34,474 nt of DNA, from NCBI GenBank assembly GCA_027858715.1, contig JAQICD010000135.1, forward strand, positions 1 through 34,474. The letters are read 5' to 3'. Numbering within the stretch: the first letter of the stretch is position 1; each line of letters opens with the position of its first letter. Both the position numbers and the translations under genes were made by a program. Positions 1 through 8,010 of the stretch are shown here, one piece after another. Below the pieces are notes generated by a model. It saw only the letters and a list, made by a program, of their open reading frames with translations, did not search any database and was not told the DNA's origin. The DNA comes from Prolixibacteraceae bacterium. GTDB taxonomy: Bacteria; Bacteroidota; Bacteroidia; Bacteroidales; Prolixibacteraceae.

Positions 1-606
1 TACAAAAATATTTTACCCGATTCGGGAATGTACCAGAAGCTCTCGAAACGCGAACGCTCTTCGAGTGCCTTAATTTTTTACTGGGGCATGAATTTAACAT
101 CAGAGTTGGATGTTCACAATATTCTTTTCAGTAACAATTACAAAGCCGAGTTCGACGGATTGTTTAAAACCAAAATGTTTGCCAACGACCTTACTGTTTA
201 CATTTTTATCAGCAAGAAAGTTGTTGAAGCCGATGCCCCGGGGGGGAAAGAGAACTGGTTTGTGATGGTGAATGCCCCCGAAAACGTGGGGCAGGACTGG
301 CAGCAACAAACTGAGAAAGCCCGAAAAATCATTCTGTCGAAAATCAATTCGATGTTGAAGATGGATATTGAAGGCCATATTGAAAATGAAGAAGTTACCA
401 CGCCGGTTGACATCGAAAATCGCACGGCATCGGTTAATGGTTCGCTAGACGGACACAGTTCAAATAATGCCATGGCTGCATTTTTGCGCCATCCAAACTT
501 CAGCCGGAAGTACAAAAATTTGTACTTTGTGGGCGGAAGCATTCACCCGGGTGGAGGCATTCCCTTATGCCTGGCATCGGCAAAAATAGTTGACAACTTA
601 ATATAG
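1..606 (+). CDS. Phytoene desaturase/CrtI-CrtD family protein (C-terminal part)
   Basis: The reading frame is open from base 1 to the TAG at 604-606, so this is the last 201 residues of a gene that starts before the window. The C-terminus has the typical end of CrtI-type carotenoid desaturases: GGSIHPGGGIPLCLASAKIV, the FAD-binding Gly-rich segment followed by a helix. Family members are flavoproteins of about 490-500 residues that introduce double bonds into phytoene or hydroxylated carotenoids. The CruF-like gene starts only 6 bases downstream, which fits a carotenoid operon. I cannot tell from the tail whether it is CrtI (phytoene desaturase) or a CrtD-type 3,4-desaturase. The CruF neighbour would fit either one. 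The ATG at 28 is internal and not a start. Confidence 0.85.
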   Translation, partial: YKNILPDSGMYQKLSKRERSSSALIFYWGMNLTSELDVHNILFSNNYKAEFDGLFKTKMFANDLTVYIFISKKVVEADAPGGKENWFVMVNAPENVGQDWQQQTEKARKIILSKINSMLKMDIEGHIENEEVTTPVDIENRTASVNGSLDGHSSNNAMAAFLRHPNFSRKYKNLYFVGGSIHPGGGIPLCLASAKIVDNLI

Positions 607-612
607 AATTTT

Positions 613-1269
613 ATGAACCGGATAATACAATATTTTAAAACGCTTGAAGAAAAGGAAGCCACCAAGTTTCTAATCATTTTCTATATTGTTGGTGTCGTAG
701 GTTTCCTGATACCACAAACCCGTGAGATTTTTGAGAGGCTGATACCCGTTTCGCTCATCATTAATATTTTCATGTTGTTTTTGTTTCATAAAGTTTTCAA
801 CCTAAAACACCTGGTATTTTTCGTATCGATTATTGTTGTTACTATTGCCATCGAAGCCGTTGGGGTTCAAACCGGAATCCTATTTGGTGAATACGACTAT
901 GGGAAGTCTATTCCGGTGAAAGTATTTGGCACACCGGTTCTGATCGGATTCAACTGGCTGATGCTTACCTATGGGGCAGTCTTTCTACTACGCACAAAAA
1001 AAGCCTTGCGAAAATTTTTACCGGTTTTAACCGGGGTTTTAATGACGGGGTTCGACTACATTATGGAGCCCGTGGCCATGAAAGCCGATATGTGGACGTG
1101 GATGTTCAACGATATTCCCTATCAGAATTACATCATGTGGTTTGTAATAGCCACCGTTATTGGCGGTTGTTTTGAATTGTTCAATATCAATACCGACAAC
1201 AAAATTGCCGGCCGTATTTTTGTGCTACAACTGGTGTTTTTCGGTATTCTTAATATTTTTCTGCCATGA
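613..1269 (+). CDS. cruF: Carotenoid biosynthesis protein, CruF-like (DUF422 family) membrane hydratase
   Basis: A 218-residue integral membrane protein with about six hydrophobic segments. The conserved core of the Caroten_synth/DUF422 family is visible: an EAVGVQTG...FGEYDYG stretch around residues 80-95, followed by GTPVLIGFNWLMLTYGA and FDYIMEPVAMK. Family members (CruF, and bisanhydrobacterioruberin hydratase in archaea) add water across the terminal double bond of acyclic carotenoid ends. This gives a tertiary 1'-hydroxyl group that can be glycosylated. The gene sits between the desaturase and the acyltransferase, and its TGA overlaps the next ATG by 4 bases, so translational coupling is likely. 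The family assignment is firm. The exact substrate is inferred. Confidence 0.82.
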   Translation: MNRIIQYFKTLEEKEATKFLIIFYIVGVVGFLIPQTREIFERLIPVSLIINIFMLFLFHKVFNLKHLVFFVSIIVVTIAIEAVGVQTGILFGEYDYGKSIPVKVFGTPVLIGFNWLMLTYGAVFLLRTKKALRKFLPVLTGVLMTGFDYIMEPVAMKADMWTWMFNDIPYQNYIMWFVIATVIGGCFELFNINTDNKIAGRIFVLQLVFFGILNIFLP

Positions 1270-1886
1270 TTAAGTCAGAACATCATCCAGTTATAACTAA
1301 AATTTTTGATTGGTATATACCGCATATCATAAAAAAAGATTTTGCAAGGGTTGAAACCATTGGCGAATGGCAATCCATAACAGACAGAGCATCACTTATA
1401 ATCGGAAATCACGTAAGTTGGTGGGATGGCTTTTGGGTATTGCACCTCAACCATAAATTTTTACATAAAGATTTACATGTGATGATTTTGGAAGAACAAC
1501 TGAAAAAGAACAAAATACTGAGTAAGGTTGGTGCTTATTCAGTCAACCCCGGTTCACGTTCGGTGGTCGAATCATTAAAATACACTGCTGAACTTTTATC
1601 TGACAAAAATAATGCTGTGGTTGTTTATCCCCAGGGGAGAATTTCAACTTTTACTGGCCCTAGTTTCAATTTCAAACCCGGTATTGAATGGGTGCTTAAA
1701 AAGAGCAACCCTATTCAGTTACTTTTTTACACCGCTTTTGTTGATTATTTTTCGGAACGTAAACCGACGCTGCATCTCTATCTTGGAGAAATTGAATTTC
1801 AACACTATAGCTTAATAGAACTAAGGGATAAATACCGTGATTTTTATTCACATTGCTTATCCCAATATGCAAAAAAAGAATTATGA
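1266..1886 (+). CDS. PlsC-like acyltransferase, candidate CruD-type carotenoid glycoside acyltransferase
   Basis: A 206-residue protein of the lysophospholipid acyltransferase (LPLAT/PlsC) superfamily. It has the catalytic HX4D motif at residues 49-54 (NHVSWWD) and a YPQGR block at residues 121-125 in place of the usual FPEGTR. It lacks an obvious N-terminal membrane segment. The start overlaps the end of the CruF-like gene by 4 bases (ATGA), and the end overlaps the glycosyltransferase start in the same way. In green sulfur bacteria the carotenoid glucoside is acylated by CruD, also an acyltransferase, after CruC glucosylates it. The position here between a hydratase and a GT2 enzyme suggests the same role. 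A general 1-acylglycerol-3-phosphate acyltransferase cannot be excluded from sequence alone. Confidence 0.72.
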   Translation: MIKSEHHPVITKIFDWYIPHIIKKDFARVETIGEWQSITDRASLIIGNHVSWWDGFWVLHLNHKFLHKDLHVMILEEQLKKNKILSKVGAYSVNPGSRSVVESLKYTAELLSDKNNAVVVYPQGRISTFTGPSFNFKPGIEWVLKKSNPIQLLFYTAFVDYFSERKPTLHLYLGEIEFQHYSLIELRDKYRDFYSHCLSQYAKKEL

Positions 1887-2980
1887 TTGTAACCGGTTAC
1901 ATTCTGTTGGCAATACTTTTAGTCCATTTTGTGGTGGTACTTTTCAATTATTTGTCAAAGCCATACTTGCCCGAAGCAGCTAAACTTGAAAAATTTCCGC
2001 TCATTTCGATACTGATTCCGGCACGCAACGAGGAAGATAATCTTCCCAATTTATTATCCGATATAAGAAAAACAGACTATCCAAATTACGAAGTAATAGT
2101 ATGCAACGACCATTCGACCGACAAAACGCTTGAAATACTTGGACAACATCAGCAAAATTTTCCGCAACTCAGCTTTTTTACCAACCAGCCACTTCCCGAT
2201 GAATGGGTTGGCAAAAATTTTGCCTGTCATCAGCTTGCACAAAAAGCAAAAGGCGACTGGCTGCTGTTTCTCGATGCCGATGTTCGCATAAAACCCGTTT
2301 TACTGAACAAAGCAATAAGCTACGCACAAAACAATAAACTGGGGCTTTTGTCTGTTTTTCCTGAGCAAATTATCCATTCAACTGGTGAATGGAAAACCAT
2401 ACCCATTATGAATTGGATTCTGCTTTCTTTTTTACCGTTAAAATCCGTACAGCTAAATAAAGCCCCCTCACTCGCAGCTGCCAACGGGCAAATGATGTTT
2501 TTTGATGCAGAAAAATACAGGGCGCATTATTGGCACGAGCAAGTTAAAAACAAAAACGTAGAAGATATTTTAATAGCCCGGTTAATAAAAAAGGAAGGAT
2601 ACCCAGTATCGGTTTTACTGGGAAATAACGATGTTCTATGTCGCATGTATAACGATTATCAAAATGCCATAAACGGCTTCTCGTTAAACATACATCAGTT
2701 TTTTGTAGGCAGCCGCTTGTGGATGGTGTTGTTTATGTTAGTCACCTGGATGCGTTTGCCTTTCTATATTCTTTCTCAACAATATTTGCTTTTAGTTTTA
2801 TCGCTTATTTTAATTGTTTCGATAAAATATATGTATTCGTCACTTAGCCGACTAGATTTTAAAAAGAACATGCAACACCATCCCGATCAACTTTGGGCTT
2901 TTACACTGATGGTTTTAAACAACTTGAAGAATAAAAAAGAAAGAAAAATTGAATGGAAAGGCCGCATTTACAAGGCATAA
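1883..2980 (+). CDS. GT2 family membrane glycosyltransferase, candidate CruC-type carotenoid glycosyltransferase
   Basis: Start chosen at 1883: it gives a 4-base ATGA overlap with the acyltransferase and an A-rich, purine ribosome site just upstream. The in-frame ATG at 1853 lies well inside the previous gene. The 365-residue product has an N-terminal membrane helix (residues 3-24), then a GT2 fold: SILIPARNEEDN at 42-53, CNDHSTDKT at 74-82 and the DxD metal/nucleotide site FLDAD at 129-133. An ED pair follows in the NVEDILIARLIKKEG segment, and hydrophobic helices lie near the C-terminus. The domain order (helix, GT2, C-terminal helices) resembles CruC-like carotenoid glycosyltransferases. 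With a hydratase upstream, the likely acceptor is a carotenoid tertiary hydroxyl. This acceptor is inferred from context. Confidence 0.75.
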   Translation: MIVTGYILLAILLVHFVVVLFNYLSKPYLPEAAKLEKFPLISILIPARNEEDNLPNLLSDIRKTDYPNYEVIVCNDHSTDKTLEILGQHQQNFPQLSFFTNQPLPDEWVGKNFACHQLAQKAKGDWLLFLDADVRIKPVLLNKAISYAQNNKLGLLSVFPEQIIHSTGEWKTIPIMNWILLSFLPLKSVQLNKAPSLAAANGQMMFFDAEKYRAHYWHEQVKNKNVEDILIARLIKKEGYPVSVLLGNNDVLCRMYNDYQNAINGFSLNIHQFFVGSRLWMVLFMLVTWMRLPFYILSQQYLLLVLSLILIVSIKYMYSSLSRLDFKKNMQHHPDQLWAFTLMVLNNLKNKKERKIEWKGRIYKA

Positions 2981-3008
2981 AAAAAGGGCCATGATAAATC
3001 ACGACCCC
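2979..3008 (-). terminator. Rho-independent terminator after ilvC, shared with the carotenoid operon
   Basis: On the minus strand a 10-bp stem (GGGTCGTGAT / ATCATGGCCC, two G-T pairs) is followed directly by a run of seven T (bases 2985-2979). It lies 25 bases beyond the ilvC stop. The same hairpin on the plus strand follows the glycosyltransferase stop within 6 bases but has only a short T run, so it may end both convergent transcripts. Confidence 0.75.
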
Positions 3009-3032
3009 ATTTTAATATAAAAACCCAAGATT

Positions 3033-4514
3033 TTATTCTTCTATAATTGCTTTCATAGCTGCCATTGCTTCACGCAATTTAGTACCTACTTTTTCAACAT
3101 CATGTTCGCGAATTACTTTGTTAACTTCAATTAGCTCTTTGTTATCTGCATGGGCTGATTTACCATCATTAAAGTTTTTACCAATTATATCAACATCAAC
3201 TTTCGACATAAAATCGGCAAGTAAAGGACGAGCAGCATGGTCGAACAAGTAACAACCATATTCGGCAGTATCTGAAATAATACGGTTCATTTCGTGTAAT
3301 TTCTTACGTGCAATGGTATTTGCAATCAACGGAGTTTCGTGCAAAGATTCATAGTACGCCGATTCACCTTTAATACCAGTTTCTGTCATCACCTCGTAGG
3401 CAAGTTCTACACCTGCTTTTACAAAGGCAACTAGCAACAAACCATTATCAAAGTATTCCTGTTCGCTAATTTTCATATCACCGGCAGGTGTTTTTTCAAA
3501 TCCTGTTTCAGCAGTAGCAGCACGCCATCTCAGTAAATCTTTGTCATCGTTTTTCCAATCTTCCATCATGGTCGATGAGAAAGCACCACTCATAATATCG
3601 TCCATATGTTTTTCGAACAACGGACGCATAATTGACTTCAGTTCATCAGCAATTTTAGTTGCTTCTATTTTTGCAGGATTGCTAAGACGATCCATCATGT
3701 TGGTAATTCCACCCCACTTCAATGCTTCGGTAACGGTTTCCCAGCCAAATTGCACCAATTTTGAAGCATATGCCGGTTCGATACCTTTTTCAATCATTTT
3801 GTCGAAGCACAAAATTGAACCGGTTTGTAACACACCACAAAGAATGGTTTGCTCACCCATTAAATCTGATTTCACTTCTGCAACAAAAGACGAATTTAAC
3901 ACACCAGCCTTATGACCACCTGTACCGGAGCAATAAGCTTTTGCAATTTCGAATCCATCGCCGTTAGGATCATTTTCGCGGTGTACAGCAATTAGCGTAG
4001 GAACTCCAAAACCACGTAAATACTCGGCACGAACCTCTGAACCTGGAGATTTTGGTGCAACCATAATTACTGTAATATCTTCACGAATTTTCATTCCTTC
4101 TTCAACAATATTGAATCCGTGTGAATACGAAAGACATGCTCCTTTTTTCATTAAAGGCATAATATGATTAACCACTGGAGTGTGGTATTTATCAGGAGTA
4201 AGATTCAAAACCAAATCGCCCTGAGAAACCATATGCTCAATAGTATCAACTTCAAAATTATTATCGACAGCATTTTGATACGATACCTGCTTTTCATCAA
4301 TTTCGACTTTACGCAAAGCATAAGCTACGTTAAGTCCGCTATCGCGAAGGTTAAGTCCTTGATTTAATCCCTGGGCACCACAGCCAACAATAACTAACTT
4401 TTTTCCTTTCAGGTAATCTACTTCGTTACTGAATTCTGAGATTTCCATGAAATCGCACTTGCTCAGTTCTTCTTTTTGAAGACGAAATGGTAATGAATTG
4501 AAATAATTTGCCAT
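3033..4514 (-). CDS. ilvC: Ketol-acid reductoisomerase, class II (long form)
   Basis: Converts 2-acetolactate or 2-aceto-2-hydroxybutyrate to the 2,3-dihydroxy acids of branched-chain amino acid synthesis, using NADPH and Mg2+. The protein is 493 residues, the length of the enterobacterial class II enzyme with a duplicated knotted domain, not the 330-350 residues of class I. The Rossmann motif GCGAQG is at 44-49. The metal ligands appear as DLMGEQT at 217-223, with D217 and E221 at the same numbers as in the E. coli enzyme. No other ilv or leu gene is adjacent, so this is a single-gene unit with its own terminator at 2979-3008. Function is secure. The isolated position is the only unusual point. 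Confidence 0.97.
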   Translation of the reverse strand: MANYFNSLPFRLQKEELSKCDFMEISEFSNEVDYLKGKKLVIVGCGAQGLNQGLNLRDSGLNVAYALRKVEIDEKQVSYQNAVDNNFEVDTIEHMVSQGDLVLNLTPDKYHTPVVNHIMPLMKKGACLSYSHGFNIVEEGMKIREDITVIMVAPKSPGSEVRAEYLRGFGVPTLIAVHRENDPNGDGFEIAKAYCSGTGGHKAGVLNSSFVAEVKSDLMGEQTILCGVLQTGSILCFDKMIEKGIEPAYASKLVQFGWETVTEALKWGGITNMMDRLSNPAKIEATKIADELKSIMRPLFEKHMDDIMSGAFSSTMMEDWKNDDKDLLRWRAATAETGFEKTPAGDMKISEQEYFDNGLLLVAFVKAGVELAYEVMTETGIKGESAYYESLHETPLIANTIARKKLHEMNRIISDTAEYGCYLFDHAARPLLADFMSKVDVDIIGKNFNDGKSAHADNKELIEVNKVIREHDVEKVGTKLREAMAAMKAIIEE

Positions 4515-4822
4515 CTTTTATTATTTTTTTGTTACTGATTTTTAAAATCAAATTGCACTTTACAAAACAACAAAAAATTTTAGAGTTAAATGTGTAAAAA
4601 AGCGGTTATTTTAGGTACTTTTCAATGATACTATGTTTTTTTATCTTTTTTCAAAATATGTCAACTTAAAAATTGTCAGCATTTTAAAACAAAATATCTC
4701 TTTTAAACGACAATGCATATTTCGTGGAACACTCAAATCATTTCTTTAATGTAAATCACAAAATATAATGAGATAGAAGTCCTGTAAATGCGCTACTTTT
4801 GCACAATTTAAAAAGCATTATT
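4515..4822. other. Divergent intergenic region between ilvC and the hemerythrin pseudogene
   Basis: About 308 AT-rich bases with no convincing coding frame. It must carry the ilvC promoter (minus strand), for which I see no clean TAnnTTTG element, and the plus-strand promoter at 4794-4801. An imperfect dyad TGTAAATCACA lies at 4750-4760, upstream of that promoter. I see no strong hairpin or RNA gene. Confidence 0.5.
4794..4801 (+). promoter_or_regulatory. Bacteroidota -7 promoter element (TAnnTTTG) for the hemerythrin pseudogene
   Basis: TACTTTTG matches the Bacteroidota -7 consensus exactly and lies 21 bases before the ATG at 4823. It supports that ATG over the in-frame TTG at 4799, which falls inside the element. 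No clear -33 TTTG is visible at the expected distance. Confidence 0.5.
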
Positions 4823-5564
4823 ATGAAGCACTTGCCAATATACGCATCAATGAAACTTGCCGATGCCATACACTTGAACTATTTATTGCTGCCGGTAACC
4901 GGGAGGTTTGGCATCGAACTGGGATTTGGAAACAAAACCATAAAAGATGTTTGTAATGAGAAAAACATCAACATCGATTTCTTTCTGGAAATACTAAATA
5001 GCTTTCACAACAGCGACTACTTTGCATCAGACCAGCTTCAAAGTTACCCATCGACTATGGTTGTTGACTACCTGGTACGAACACACAGTTATTATATTGA
5101 TGTAAAAATTCCGTAAATGGAAGAAATGATCAATCTCTTTCTTGAAAACAGCAGCGAGGAAAACAAAGCAAACAACACACTTATAACTAATTTTTTCAAC
5201 GAATATAAAAACGAGCTAATCCTCCACCTAAAGCAGGAAGAAGCAACGCTTTTCCCATATGCTTTTGAACTCGATAATGCATTTAAAACGAAGACTTTAT
5301 CAAATAATCTCACCGAAAAAATCCAATAATAAACTCAGCGAAAAAGAACAAGAAGACCACAATCAACTCGAAGAAAAATTATTCGACTTAAAAAACCTGA
5401 TTATTAAATTTCTTCCGCCTGTAAAACGGAAAGACATACTTGAAAATCTGCTTATTGAACTATTTCGTTTAGAAGATGACCTTGAAGACCACTCAAGGAT
5501 TGAAGAAAAAGTACTATTGGCAAAAATCATACATCTTGAACAAACAATATTAAAAAAATCGTGA
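4823..5564 (+). pseudogene. Broken hemerythrin-domain protein gene (ScdA/YtfE-like), nonsense plus frameshift
   Basis: Three fragments in register add up to one hemerythrin-type protein of about 245 residues. From ATG 4823 the frame encodes an N-terminal helical domain (LNYLLLPVTGRFGIELGFG, then KDVCNEKNINIDFFLEIL) and the first ligand region VDYLVRTHSYYID. It ends at an in-frame TAA (5114-5116) just after VKIP. The same frame resumes with MEEMINLFLENSS and the ligand helix HLKQEEATLFPYAF until the TAA at 5327-5329. Homology continues in the +1 frame as EKEQEDHNQLEEKL and DDLEDHSRIEEKVL to the TGA at 5562-5564. The shift probably lies in the run of six A at 5316-5321. Intact relatives bind a di-iron centre and are linked to Fe-S repair and nitrosative stress. 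It overlaps the LuxR remnant by GTGA. Confidence 0.82.
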
Positions 5565-5759
5565 ACCACAAACCACATAAAATCGAAATAGCGCTGGCCA
5601 TTGAACCCTTCATTTTAAAATTAGGAATTCAACGCATAATAAAGCAGCTGGGCATTGAAGCCAAATGTTACCGAAAAATTAGGCATTAAAACCATATCGG
5701 GGCTAACCGTTTATGCTCTAATGAATAACTTAATTGAAGCAAGCGACATGAAATCGTAA
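5561..5759 (+). pseudogene. Remnant of a LuxR/NarL-type regulator with a large internal deletion
   Basis: A GTG at 5561 overlaps the hemerythrin stop by 4 bases and opens a 42-codon frame (stop 5687-5689). Its start, KIEIALAIEPFILKLGIQRI, resembles the first strand and helix of a receiver domain. In the next frame, bases 5664-5756 encode NVTEKLGIKTISGLTVYALM followed by NNLIEASDMKS and a TAA at 5757-5759. That is the end of a LuxR-type DNA-binding domain: the recognition helix end, then the GLTxYA helix. The roughly 130-150 residues normally between these two parts are missing and the junction is out of frame. A regulator encoded directly behind the hemerythrin gene would fit an ancestral stress-response pair. 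Identification rests on short stretches, so it is moderate. Confidence 0.65.
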
Positions 5760-5776
5760 ACCCAAAGTAATAATAC

Positions 5777-5820
5777 AAAAAAAAATGGCCGGTAATTGAA
5801 AAAATTACCGGCCATTTTTT
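5777..5820. terminator. Strong bidirectional terminator
   Basis: A perfect 12-bp stem (TGGCCGGTAATT at 5786-5797 with AATTACCGGCCA at 5803-5814) has a GAAAA loop. It is flanked by nine A on the left and six T on the right, so it works in both directions. It ends rplS transcription (rplS stop is 17 bases away) and any transcript of the pseudogene pair. Its preservation suggests that the rplS side keeps it under selection. Confidence 0.92.
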
Positions 5821-5836
5821 GTATTGATAATAATAC

Positions 5837-6190
5837 TTAGTATTTGCGTTCTTTAATACGTGCTTTTTTACCTGTAAGCTTACGGAAGTAATAAATACGC
5901 GACTGGCGAACTTTTCCTGCCTTGTTAATGTCGATTTGTTCAATAAATGGTGAATCGATCGGAAAAATACGTTCAACACCAACATTACCTGACATTTTAC
6001 GAATAGTAAAAGTTTTTGAAGCGCCTGAACCTTTTGTTTGAAGAACTACTCCTCTAAAGTTCTGGATACGCTCTTTACTGCCTTCTTTAATTTTGTAATG
6101 CACCGTAATGGTATCACCGGCACTGAATGAAGGATGCTGCTTTGCCTCTTCGTTTGCAAAAGCATTTTCAACAATTTTAATTGCGTCCAT
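5837..6190 (-). CDS. rplS: Large ribosomal subunit protein bL19
   Basis: 117 residues, the normal length of bL19, a small basic protein at the interface of the 30S and 50S subunits. Family motifs are clear: FSAGDTITVHYKIKEGSKER near residues 22-41, then QNFRGVVLQTKGSGASKTFTIRK, GVERIFPIDSPFIEQI and the basic tail RQSRIYYFRKLTGKKARIKE. It stands alone, without rpsP, rimM and trmD. A promoter element is at 6280-6287, an approximately 80-base leader precedes the gene, and a strong terminator follows it. The leader has repeats that may matter for control. Confidence 0.98.
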   Translation of the reverse strand: MDAIKIVENAFANEEAKQHPSFSAGDTITVHYKIKEGSKERIQNFRGVVLQTKGSGASKTFTIRKMSGNVGVERIFPIDSPFIEQIDINKAGKVRQSRIYYFRKLTGKKARIKERKY

Positions 6191-6273
6191 CGTTATTTCT
6201 TTTAAATATTATTGCGCAATATTACTCGATATCTGTATTGGTAAGAGATTGCGACTACCTTTACTCGATAAAG
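6191..6273 (-). promoter_or_regulatory. rplS 5' leader with a palindrome and direct repeat
   Basis: The leader from the inferred transcription start to the rplS ATG contains the perfect 12-base palindrome TATTGCGCAATA at 6210-6221. It also holds an exact 10-base direct repeat, TTACTCGATA on the plus strand, at 6222-6231 and 6261-6270. Ribosomal protein leaders are often sites of autogenous control, but no known L19 leader family is recognised here, so the role is only suggested. Confidence 0.35.
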
Positions 6274-6279
6274 GCGCGG

Positions 6280-6287
6280 CAAAAGTA
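6280..6287 (-). promoter_or_regulatory. Bacteroidota -7 promoter element for rplS
   Basis: TACTTTTG on the minus strand, an exact TAnnTTTG match followed by C, as is common in this phylum. It gives a start near 6273 and a leader of about 80 bases. No clear -33 TTTG at the usual spacing. Confidence 0.55.
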
Positions 6288-6336
6288 AATAAAAAAACGA
6301 ACTTATAAAAAGAACAGCTGGAAATAATCAAATAAA

Positions 6337-8010
6337 TTAATGACTATCGCCTATTACTTTTAGCTTGTCGCCGGTTTGCTTAACAATGCTGCGATACCAT
6401 TGTTCGGGGTATCCCGGAAAATCGGGACTGGCAGGCATACCGGTTTCTGTACGCAAAAATTCTCCGTCCTTTTCTTTCATTACATTGCCGTCTTTATATT
6501 TTATAAGCAAATACTTACTTAGTTCATTCCATCGCTTAACAGTTTTTGTAGTTGTGCTTAGTGTGTAAGCTGTTATAAAATCGCGAGCAGCTTTTTTGTC
6601 TCCGTTTTCCCATAAAGTAAGTGCGGCAGCATCAATTGCCGGAACCATTTGTACAAAATTAGTTTCAAGTTCGTTCTGTACTTTTTTAATATCTTCAATC
6701 ATCATATCGTAACGCAGATATGCAAGATTTGTAACAAGGTTGAAAGTCCAAAAAGCTGAGGTTTCAGAGTAAGTCAGCAAATCGCCGTTTCCAACTTCAA
6801 ATTCATGTGGCACGTCGGTGATTCCACAGTAAACCGGCACATAGCAGGTGCTATAAGTATCATCAACGCCAAACCACAAAATACCGCCTATCGGCGATGG
6901 CAGACTGCTACGACTTTGCGATACAAATGAAAAACCGGTTTGTTGGGTTGAGATAGCACGCTCGTTGCAATACTCCACTGAATCAACAGTCCATGTAAGA
7001 GGTCTCCATCTGTAAGGCAATCCATGTGGCCCGGCTCCAAGGTCGGTTGTCATGTCTATTGGAGTACCTTCAAAATGATCACGCATCATATCCATCACAT
7101 CCTGCACCGATAACTTTTTCTCTGGTTTAATCCACAATGGCATGCGGTTAGATGCAAAACCATAGTCACCATGCTCAATTTTCCCCATCACATAGTCAGT
7201 ATATTGATCCATACCAGATGTTACCTTATTAAAACCTGCCCAAACCCGGGCTTCGCAAAAACGTGCACCACCAAAATCAACAGGTGCATAAACATCAGAG
7301 AAACTAAAGTCCTTATTCAATCCATTGAACCATCCCTTTTCGTGTGCAAACGAAATTACATCTTTTGAATACACACAATTCTCATAATCGTTTAAAGGAA
7401 AAGTAGTAATTCGGGCCTGGTTGGCATGCCCGGAAATATATCCGTCGGGAATACGCTGCGCAACCCACACTGCCCCCGTGTAACCTTCGCCTTTACCAAT
7501 CAATTCCAAAATCCATACTTCTTCGGGGTCAGCTATCGAAAATGATTCACCTGAACAATAATATCCGTATTTTTCAACTAATCCAGTCATTACTTCAATG
7601 GCTTCACGAGCAGTTTTTGCGCGTTGTAGTGTAACATAAATCAAGCTTCCATAGTCCATTATTGCACCCGGCTGACTCGACAACTCACTCCTACCGCCAA
7701 AGGTTGTTTCGCCAATAGCCAGTTGGTGTTCGTTCATGTTTCCGACAACACTGTAAGTGTGAGGCACCTGGTCAATCTTACCCAGATATTTACCAGTATC
7801 CCACTCGTATATGTCTAACTGAGCATCCTGCGGATGATCGGCTGCGGGGGTATAATAAAGTTCACCGTATAAAACATGCGAATCAGCAGCATAGGTAATC
7901 ATGGTTGATCCATCATCTGATGCTCCTTTTGTAACTAAAAAATTGGTACAAGCCATTGAATAAACTGTTACTAAAACAGAAATCAAGACTGTCAAAATAA
8001 TTCTCCTCAT
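6337..8010 (-). CDS. Secreted C69 family dipeptidase (PepD-like N-terminal nucleophile peptidase)
   Basis: 557 residues. A signal peptide (residues 1-20, basic start then a hydrophobic stretch ending SMA) runs directly into C21-TNFLVTKGAS. This is the arrangement of the C69/U34 dipeptidase family, where the Cys becomes the N-terminal nucleophile after processing. Further family blocks are DGSTMITYAADSHV, the GNMNEHQLAIGETTFGGR segment and PEEVWILELIGKG. Members cleave dipeptides, and secreted forms in Bacteroidota are common. It is a single gene, divergent from the GH3 gene. The promoter element is at 8045-8052. I see no hairpin after the stop. The family is secure and the substrate is not known. 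Confidence 0.92.
   Translation of the reverse strand: MRRIILTVLISVLVTVYSMACTNFLVTKGASDDGSTMITYAADSHVLYGELYYTPAADHPQDAQLDIYEWDTGKYLGKIDQVPHTYSVVGNMNEHQLAIGETTFGGRSELSSQPGAIMDYGSLIYVTLQRAKTAREAIEVMTGLVEKYGYYCSGESFSIADPEEVWILELIGKGEGYTGAVWVAQRIPDGYISGHANQARITTFPLNDYENCVYSKDVISFAHEKGWFNGLNKDFSFSDVYAPVDFGGARFCEARVWAGFNKVTSGMDQYTDYVMGKIEHGDYGFASNRMPLWIKPEKKLSVQDVMDMMRDHFEGTPIDMTTDLGAGPHGLPYRWRPLTWTVDSVEYCNERAISTQQTGFSFVSQSRSSLPSPIGGILWFGVDDTYSTCYVPVYCGITDVPHEFEVGNGDLLTYSETSAFWTFNLVTNLAYLRYDMMIEDIKKVQNELETNFVQMVPAIDAAALTLWENGDKKAARDFITAYTLSTTTKTVKRWNELSKYLLIKYKDGNVMKEKDGEFLRTETGMPASPDFPGYPEQWYRSIVKQTGDKLKVIGDSH

Noticed and set aside
4750..4760. FNR/CRP-like operator TGTAAATCACA before the hemerythrin pseudogene
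   Set aside because: The dyad is imperfect and shorter than known CRP or FNR sites, so naming a regulator would not be supported.
5092..5313. 73-codon minus-strand open frame opposite the hemerythrin pseudogene
   Set aside because: It is the reverse shadow of a region whose plus-strand translation has clear hemerythrin homology.
5114..5329. Programmed readthrough and frameshift to make a full hemerythrin protein
   Set aside because: No stimulatory structure or slippery heptamer is evident, and the neighbouring regulator has a large deletion, so decay is the simpler reading.
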